Of a stretch of 64,000 nucleotides of DNA, positions 57,831-64,000 are shown piece by piece (position 1 is the first letter of the stretch; each line of letters starts with the position of its first letter). The notes under the pieces were generated by a model. It ran no database searches. It was not told the DNA's origin and worked only from the letters and a program-made list of their open reading frames with translations. Location: the NCBI RefSeq assembly GCF_964355755.1, contig NC_092679.1, forward strand, positions 18,962,932-19,026,931, read 5' to 3'. A program made the translations under genes and the position numbers. This DNA is from Antedon mediterranea. Taxonomy: Eukaryota; Echinodermata; Crinoidea; Comatulida; Antedonidae.

Positions 57831-57907
57831 TATAAAACGTATACGGTAGCTTGTTTCGTGAGCACTTAAACAAAATATATACAGTGAATGAAAGCTGCTG
57901 AAGATTC

Positions 57908-57945
57908 CGGGTTCGATTCCCGGATAGATGGTAATTTTGTGCAGG
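57908..57945 (+). repeat. tRNA B-box-like hairpin (SINE fragment)
   Basis: GATTCCGGGTTCGATTCCCGGATAG has a perfect T-arm (CCGGG/CCCGG) around TTCGATT. No upstream A box forms a tRNA, so it is called a SINE remnant. Confidence 0.45.
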
Positions 57946-58135
57946 TTTACTCATCTTTCGGTTATAAATCAATTATTGAAAGTATCGCCCGTGATTTTGA
58001 GTTATCTTTCACCGATCAAAATTTACATATTCTGCCTACAGGAATTGCTACTGTGTGTTGAATGAGTACCACTGTTCTGAATAAGCGTTTGTGCATTTTG
58101 AAGCTCCGTGTTTGGGTAAGCATCCGTAAAGATAT

Positions 58136-58275
58136 GTTTACACTATCAAATTAGTTTGACAAAAAAAGTGTGATGTACCCAAATATGGTAGTGATATGCC
58201 TAAATATGGTAGTGATATGATATCATGTCCTTATATGGGCACATCTAATTTTTTTTTTTATAAATGTAGACATAG
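58136..58275. repeat. TCTACACTATCAAA-family fold-back element
   Basis: TTTACACTATCAAATTAGTTTG, GTGATGTACCCAAATATGGT and TGATATGATATCATGTCCTT are in family order; the right end is eroded. From here to 59540 I find no gene; a short direct repeat (GACACGTA(C/A)AGCAAATA and relatives) lies at about 58600-58740. Confidence 0.75.
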
Positions 58276-59539
58276 TCTACCTAAGTATGTGTATGAATCG
58301 CGCCGTATACACCCGCAATCAAAATTCTCACATAAAACGTGTACCAGCAATGTGTTGTCTGCCATTCTTGAATTAAATTGCAACCACCTAATGTTTCATT
58401 TCCTTCTTTAGTTATTAATTTTAAAAAAAAATGTAACAACGTTTTAACGGTTGGAATTTAAGAACTTACCTCCAGAAATATATATTGGTGTTATACGTGC
58501 ATAAATCTCCTAAATATTATTACGTAATTATGATATCGTTTGTAGGCCTACTCTGTCGGCAGACACTAGTACAAAATCACAAGTTGATCATTTCTCTAAA
58601 GACACGTACAGCAAATACCGCGTGTTTGCAGCGCGTTCAAGTTTTGTCGTCTGCTCTCCCCTGTGACGTGTGTGTTGTGTGGAAGTCAGTAGCGACTACT
58701 TGCTCCAAAACACGTAAAGCAAATATGTGTTTAAGACGCTCTTGAATATTGTCTGCTGCCTTCACCGTACATAGAAAGAAAGTAGAAGAAATTTGCTGAA
58801 TCATTTGAATAATTGTAATCAATCCACCGTCTCGACAATTAGTTTCTTTAGTAGTTCTATCGATTGCAATCTTATATAAGTATATGATGTCGTAAATTAG
58901 ATGTTGCAGTTTTGATGAGTGTTACTATAACAACCGTAATTTAGAATATTGTTGACACTTTTCGTTCTTTATTTTCTAGAATAAAAGCTTCCACACAACA
59001 CGGTGTTTCGTTCTTTTTTTTTTCTTTGCACTATGATTTCTTTATATCCTATATGTTTATTGAATATATCACTTTATTTCAGGACAAATATAAAACGGAA
59101 AATAACACTAAAATAGAATTTTTTCCCATTTATGATTGTGTATTATGAAATAAAGAAAGAGAAAAAGAAATTTACTTTAAAAATACAAATTAAAAAAGTG
59201 AGACAAATAAAATGTATTATGAGGTTGGCGTTATACCGTCGCAATCAAGTAAGCTATAAAGTTTCGGTGGGTATCCTGAAATTAAAATGTCTGTCGGCTA
59301 AAATATGTTGACGAAATGGCATTCGGCAAAATGTCCGAGTACCTTTAAGCTTATAATGTTTACTGTACCGTATAGTTATTTGTATAATTCTTCACATGTA
59401 TGTACATGATCGATAATAAGTTTACTAATTCGATATGAAATATTGTCCGGTATTAAAACGAATGATTTGTTTAGAAATCTTCACGGGTTACTAGTAAACA
59501 AGAAGTATTTCTTACAAAAAAAGCTGCTCGCTTATTGAA

Positions 59540-59720
59540 AAATATTTTTTATTTAAAATGTTTTTGAATGTGTCATTTTATTGTCACATAATAGTTATTT
59601 TACCTGAAAAAAATGTAATTTAAAGCAACAAATACTTAAATTGTCTGTCAGACAATGGTTTTTGGGTTTCTTTTCTCTTTTTATATGTGAATAAATATTA
59701 TTTTTTTGCTACAGAAGTGA
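59540..59720. repeat. TTAAAGATGTATTGTCC-family fragment
   Basis: It contains TGTGTCATTTTATTGTCACA, TACCTGAAAAAAATGTAATT and GACAATGGTTTTTGGG, shared with 63030-63150. Confidence 0.65.
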
Positions 59721-60149
59721 ATACTCAATTTCTGTCACTTTAGTTAATTTTATTGCTAAGGTCAAGTCTAGGGGTCACTTCATCACCCTAGATATTTCAA
59801 GTGTGAAGTATCCTATTACAAACACAAACTTTAATGGACTTATTCGATAATAATTCAATTAATATCTGACAGTGAATATACCAGAAATGCTTTGGGATTT
59901 GTAATTTTAAAATGACATGTACTAATAGACTCTTTTCCCAGACGTTTTTTGGGTCTACTGTAGCAGCTGGAATCAATAAATTATAGTGGAGTTTCCATTT
60001 TCGCAAAACTGTCGTCCTTAGAACTATAACTGCTGCTTGATTTAGCTTCTGATTGAGTAGTCCTAATGGGACGTAGCGGGCTAGAGCAGCAGCGTGAAAA
60101 AATAATGATTGAGGTGTACCAAGTCCTTCTTCGTTGCATGCCCTGTCCC

Positions 60150-60255
60150 TGAAGTTTGGCTCCCACTAGGTCAAAGTAAGGGCAACGACGAATGACAAGC
60201 GACAGTTCAACTGATCCATCGTTTCTTGATTGGTCAAATTACTTGCGTTGCAACA
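60150..60255. repeat. GTTCCCACTAG-family element, truncated
   Basis: TGGCTCCCACTAGG, ACGAATGACAAGCGACAG and TTGATTGGTCAAATTACTTG match the left end and centre of the family. No right end is seen. Confidence 0.6.
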
Positions 60256-60469
60256 AAAAATTTATAAAGAAAATTTACGCGGAATTACTCATTTTACTTT
60301 AAATTCTGAGGATTTTCCGTGACGACGAGTCTGCCGTTATATCACAACTTACTAAACATGTAATAGCCCCCTCTACGTCAAATTAGTTCTGCAAATTTAT
60401 AATATCGGTATTTCTCGATTATTTTATTAATTATTTTCGATAAAGGATTGTTATAGATGCCATGACCTT

Positions 60470-60700
60470 AAAAGTTATATTGTCCCAATTTGTTCACATT
60501 TGTTTGGGTTGAATATACCATTTTAATGTCACATATAGTTATTCACTTTACCAAAAATTGGATCAGAAAAAAATGGGTTTTTGGTCGAATTTAACCGTTT
60601 ATTTTGTCATTTTATAAGTGAAAGCATTATTTATAAAATTTAATTGATATACTATACTAATTGATTTTATTAATCTTCATTTTTCATGTTTTCATTTCAA
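60470..60700. repeat. TTAAAGATGTATTGTCC-family fragment
   Basis: It contains AGTTATATTGTCCC, GAATATACCATTTTAATGTC, TACCAAAAATTGGATCAG and TTATTTTGTCATTTTATAAG. From 60700 to 61200 nothing is recognisable except an ETS-like ACGGAAGTG near 61055, before the next gene. Confidence 0.7.
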
Positions 60701-61211
60701 ACATTGGTTGGGAGATTTTTATTAGTTACTTTCAATGACTCAATCAGTAGACAGAAATACCCTATATCATACCAATACTGTACCTTATTTCGACTTAAGT
60801 TATAAACTTCTAGTTCATGAATGTTCCTATAAGATAGATTAGTATTTGGTGTACAATTAGTCCGAGAAAGTTCATACAAAATAATGATAGACTGTAATAA
60901 TTTTGCCTCCGAGTATTACTAGAGTCAATTAATATTCATACACAGTAACACAGTAATAAACGCCAAATTAAAAATCCTTTTTATTTGATATAACGGTACT
61001 GTATAATTATTTTCGTATTGGGTCAAAGGTCAGACCTATTTCGTCACTTTGCAGGTGCGGACGGAAGTGCTATTTTGAACTGTGTGCAGCCCTATTCTAC
61101 TCGAGTTAAATAACCTGAAATATTGTAATTTAAAAAAATAAATACTGCTTTCTAGAGCAGTAGATAACCAACTATATATTGTATATTATAGAAAGTGTAA
61201 GTTGAATTAGA

Positions 61212-62502
61212 ATGGAAGATTTTGAGCCTTATAAATCGGAAGCCGAGGCTAACCAACAACAAGATTTATTTTCCGACGGCTTCGTGCGCGTTGACAACCC
61301 TGCTGACTCGACGGATCAGTCAGAGCCTAAAGTAAGTGACAATGCTGAGGAAGATCTGTATTCAGCGTCAGCAGCATCGGAGGAACCAGCAGCATATTCT
61401 TCCGATTTAGTGTCCTTTGATTCAAGCCCTACTACTGATAACGATCCTCTTGTAGGACTAGGAGATACAGTATCATCCCCAGCAGACTCCTCCTCAGACC
61501 CAGAACCACAGCAGCAGTTCACAGAAGAATCCTATTCTCCACAACAAGATGAGGCCCCTGTTGATGATTTACTTGGTGGCTTTGGAAGCTCAGAGCCGGA
61601 TTCTACACCACCTCCTGACGACGATGTTAAAGAGGATCCACCAGCAGTAGGGTTCATGCCTGAGGTGAACCATGCCACTGCCACTGAAAGTAATAGTGGT
61701 GAAACACTTTCACGACCATCACCTGTGGTGTTACAAGAGCCTGAGGAAGAACAAGAACCTGTTGTTGCTGCACCCTCCGTGGAAGAAGCACCACCAGTTT
61801 CATCGTCAAGTCCTACATTAATTGGTTCATCTCCTTCAGAAGGTACATTTTACATTCAATTTTAAACATTAAATTGTACAGTATATATCAAAAACCTGTT
61901 CTTTTTTTTTTATAATTATTTATTTGATTAAATATATTAATTTTGAATTTGTCTTGTACTTCATTAAATTAATTACAATTTATTGAACAAATTTACAATA
62001 AAATAACTTCCAAAAAATAAATAATTTTAGTAGCTATAATTATTAATTAATAGTACTCTTTCATATTCGTTTTCGTTTGGCTTTTATTAATGCATTGAGA
62101 TCGACTACCAAAAGAAGTCATTTAAAACAATGAATACAAATAGATTTTCATTCTATGTAGTATTATTCTCAATTTTTGTTTTAAAAAATGTAATAAAATT
62201 TGCATTTTGTAATACTTTTTACAGGCAACTTATCAATGTTGTGCGCTGTAAAATGTTAAACTGCAGCTTTCCAGTTTCAGTTCCACAGAGGAAAAATTCA
62301 GAACTATTTTAATTCATATTTGCTTTGATTTTGATCAACCCTTTAGCTTTCTATTCTATCATCAATGAATGCACTGCTATTCAAAGATCTTGTAGACTGA
62401 ATAATATCTGCATCTAATTTGAATGATAATTTGCATATTTGAATAATGCATGGCTATCTATTCCAGGTGCCCTTATTGACCTATCAAGACTTGATCCTAG
62501 AG
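61212..62502 (+). CDS. 5' part of an acidic disordered protein, possibly reticulon-like
   Basis: Exon 1 is 61212-61842 (ATG; 210 codons plus one base), with a donor at 61843 (gtacat). A likely second exon of 36 bases, 62467-62502 (ttccag acceptor, gtacag donor), keeps the phase and adds ALIDLSRLDPR. Further exons lie beyond the window. The protein starts MEDFEPYKSEAEANQQ and is rich in Glu, Asp, Ser and Pro with no globular domain. It carries DDLLGGFG, DLVSFDSSP and Pro-rich stretches. Reticulons (RTN4/RTN3 type) begin with such acidic disordered regions before a C-terminal reticulon-homology domain. That domain is not visible, so the reticulon call is a guess from composition. DLLGG-type motifs also occur in clathrin-adaptor binding proteins. 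The small symmetric exon looks like an alternatively spliced microexon. Confidence 0.7.
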
Positions 62503-62594
62503 GTACAGTTGTGTGTGTGTGTGTGATACAAGTTTTGTGTACATCTTGTTGCTTACTGTATGTTACGGACACATCAGCTTAAAGTGAAACTAAA

Positions 62595-62755
62595 ATCTCT
62601 GTCTACACTACACTTTATGTGACAAAAAAAATGTGATGTGCCCATACTGTATGGACATGATGATGTCATATCACTACCATATTTGGGTATATCACTACCA
62701 TATTTGGGTACATTACACTTTTTTTTTTCAGACTAGTTTGATAGTGTAGAGAGAC
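62595..62755. repeat. TCTACACTATCAAA-family fold-back element
   Basis: TCTGTCTACACTACACTTTA at the left pairs with AGTTTGATAGTGTAGAGAG at the right. The interior has GTGATGTGCCCATACTGTAT and two ATATCACTACCATATTTGGG copies. It lies in an intron of the acidic-protein gene. Confidence 0.85.
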
Positions 62756-62959
62756 CTTCTTCCAAACTAAGAAGAGCATTTCGAATGAATTAATTCTTTT
62801 TTAAAATGATTATAAAACTTTTAAAATATTAACAGATTTTACTTTTAGCTGATGTGTCTGTGTATTAAGTATACTAAACCATGTTCAGACTATCAAATTG
62901 AATTACAAATTACCTGCTTAATTTGTGTAATAAAAAATAATTATTTCATGATATTTTCA

Positions 62960-63316
62960 TCAGTTAAAGATATATTGTCCCCCTAAAAAAATTTTTTTTA
63001 CATTTTTTTTTTGAATATGTTATTTTAATGTCACATTATAGTTATTCACTCTCACAAAAAATTGGGTCTGAAAAAATTTATTTACCTGAGAAAAATGTAA
63101 TTTAAAGCAAAAAATTGTCAAATTGTCTGGAAGGCAATGAGTTTTTGGGTAATTTAACTGTTTATTTTGTCTTTTTAAAGGTGAAATAATTTTTTCCCCT
63201 CGTTTTTTTTCTTATGGAAGTGAACAACTTCATTAAAACTGCAAAATGGCCTATTCAAAGTCCGATTTTAAAAAATCTTTATTTTTCATGATTTTGGGGG
63301 ACAATACATATTTAAA
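62960..63316. repeat. TTAAAGATGTATTGTCC-family fold-back element (complete)
   Basis: It begins GTTAAAGATATATTGTCCCC and ends GGGGACAATACATATTTAA, giving complete inverted ends and TTAA-like flanks. It is about 350 bp and is the best reference copy for the family. The remaining 63320-64000 is intronic, AT-rich and shows nothing else. Confidence 0.85.
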
Positions 63317-64000
63317 TCATTACCAACAGTACTATAAAATAAAAAGACCATCCCCATGTTTTTGCTTACCTTAATTTTTTTTTAAATCGGACAACAATTA
63401 AAAACTCCAAGCTTGTGTTTTTTTCGGGAAATACAATGAAATTTGTAAGAAGGAATAGTATGAAATACTGCCAAGTTCGTCAATAAATCCGCTGAAAAAA
63501 AAAAATTTTTATTGGACAAAATAATATTTTTAATCTCTGTATTTTACATTACAGTCCTGTACATCATAATTTAATTGAAGGCATGAATGCTATCATTTTG
63601 GCGTAATAACATAGCATTTGATAGTCTGAAAAAACCTAGCCACTGCTCAGTGCTAATCATGTCTTGTATTTGTAACTGATTCACAACCTACATGTGTCTG
63701 TCTGTCTGGTTGGTTCATTAACATTCTTTATATTACAAAACATATGGCTAGACTCTCACATACTGACTATCATAAATATGTTTTTCTATTAATAGATTAT
63801 TCATGTTTTTTTCATAGTCATTTGAATAGTGTGATGTTTATGAGTGTTTGATAAGAATGTGTGATATAATCATTATCATTTGTAGCATATTTCATTTGCA
63901 GTAACATGTTATAGGTTGTTGTGAAATAATTAATTCATATGTACCATACATTTCACTGTACTGTAGATCCATATTGCACTACAGTAGCTCTGGATATTAT

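Noticed and set aside
58485-58745. Plus-strand 86-codon Cys-containing frame
   Set aside because: It overlaps a short internal direct repeat, has no splice or domain support, and has an equally long antisense frame.

Overview
This is an AT-rich animal genome window. It has intron-containing genes with GT-AG splicing, long introns full of short fold-back elements, many tandem arrays and very frequent AGGCCT-type palindromes. The gene content (astacin-CUB protease, CAP protein, ALKBH1, Dispatched-like RND protein) and the repeat style suggest a marine deuterostome invertebrate, most likely an echinoderm. That placement is inference. I assembled the gene models by hand from splice signals and reading phase. 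In each completed model the exons join with consistent phase and end at a stop. LAYOUT: (1) 152-920 (+) is the 3' end of a protein nearly identical to the C-terminus of the next gene, so two paralogues lie in tandem. (2) 4870-13794 (+) is a 13-exon, 629-residue secreted astacin protease: propeptide, catalytic domain, EGF-like domain, CUB domain, Pro/Thr linker, then a Cys-containing module set with DxDGDG/DxNGDG motifs. A TATA box precedes it. (3) 15104-17484 (-) is a complete 5-exon, 186-residue secreted CAP-domain protein. (4) 19860-34620 is a segmental triplication. Copies A (19.9-22.8 kb) and C (31.65-34.6 kb) each hold an intact-looking three-exon gene of unknown function (minus strand), head-to-head with an ALKBH1 first exon. 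Copy B (27.4-31.2 kb) is a degraded and internally amplified version of the unknown gene. (5) 34463-38502 (+) is a complete ALKBH1 (AlkB homologue 1), 413 residues in five exons. (6) 40153-53734 (-) is a complete nine-exon, 1027-residue Dispatched/Patched-family RND membrane protein. (7) 53.8-61.2 kb is gene-poor and repeat-rich. (8) 61212-62502 (+) and onward is the 5' part of an acidic, disordered protein that may be a reticulon; it runs off the right edge. REPEATS: At least seven kinds of inverted-repeat (MITE-like) element recur, including a GTTCCCACTAG family, a TCTACACTATCAAA family and a TTAAAGATGTATTGTCC family. There is also a 1.2 kb TIR element inserted with a TTA duplication into a 126-bp tandem array, an 0.85 kb TIR element with GGGCCTGTTTCTAT ends, tRNA-like SINE fragments, and tandem arrays with units of 11/12, 32, 50, 60, 67, 68, 126 and 187 bp. 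HOW GENES RELATE: Apart from the tandem protease pair and the divergent orphan-gene/ALKBH1 pair, which shares a short promoter, the neighbours look functionally unrelated, as is usual in an animal genome. No prokaryotic operon, CRISPR array or viral gene was seen.
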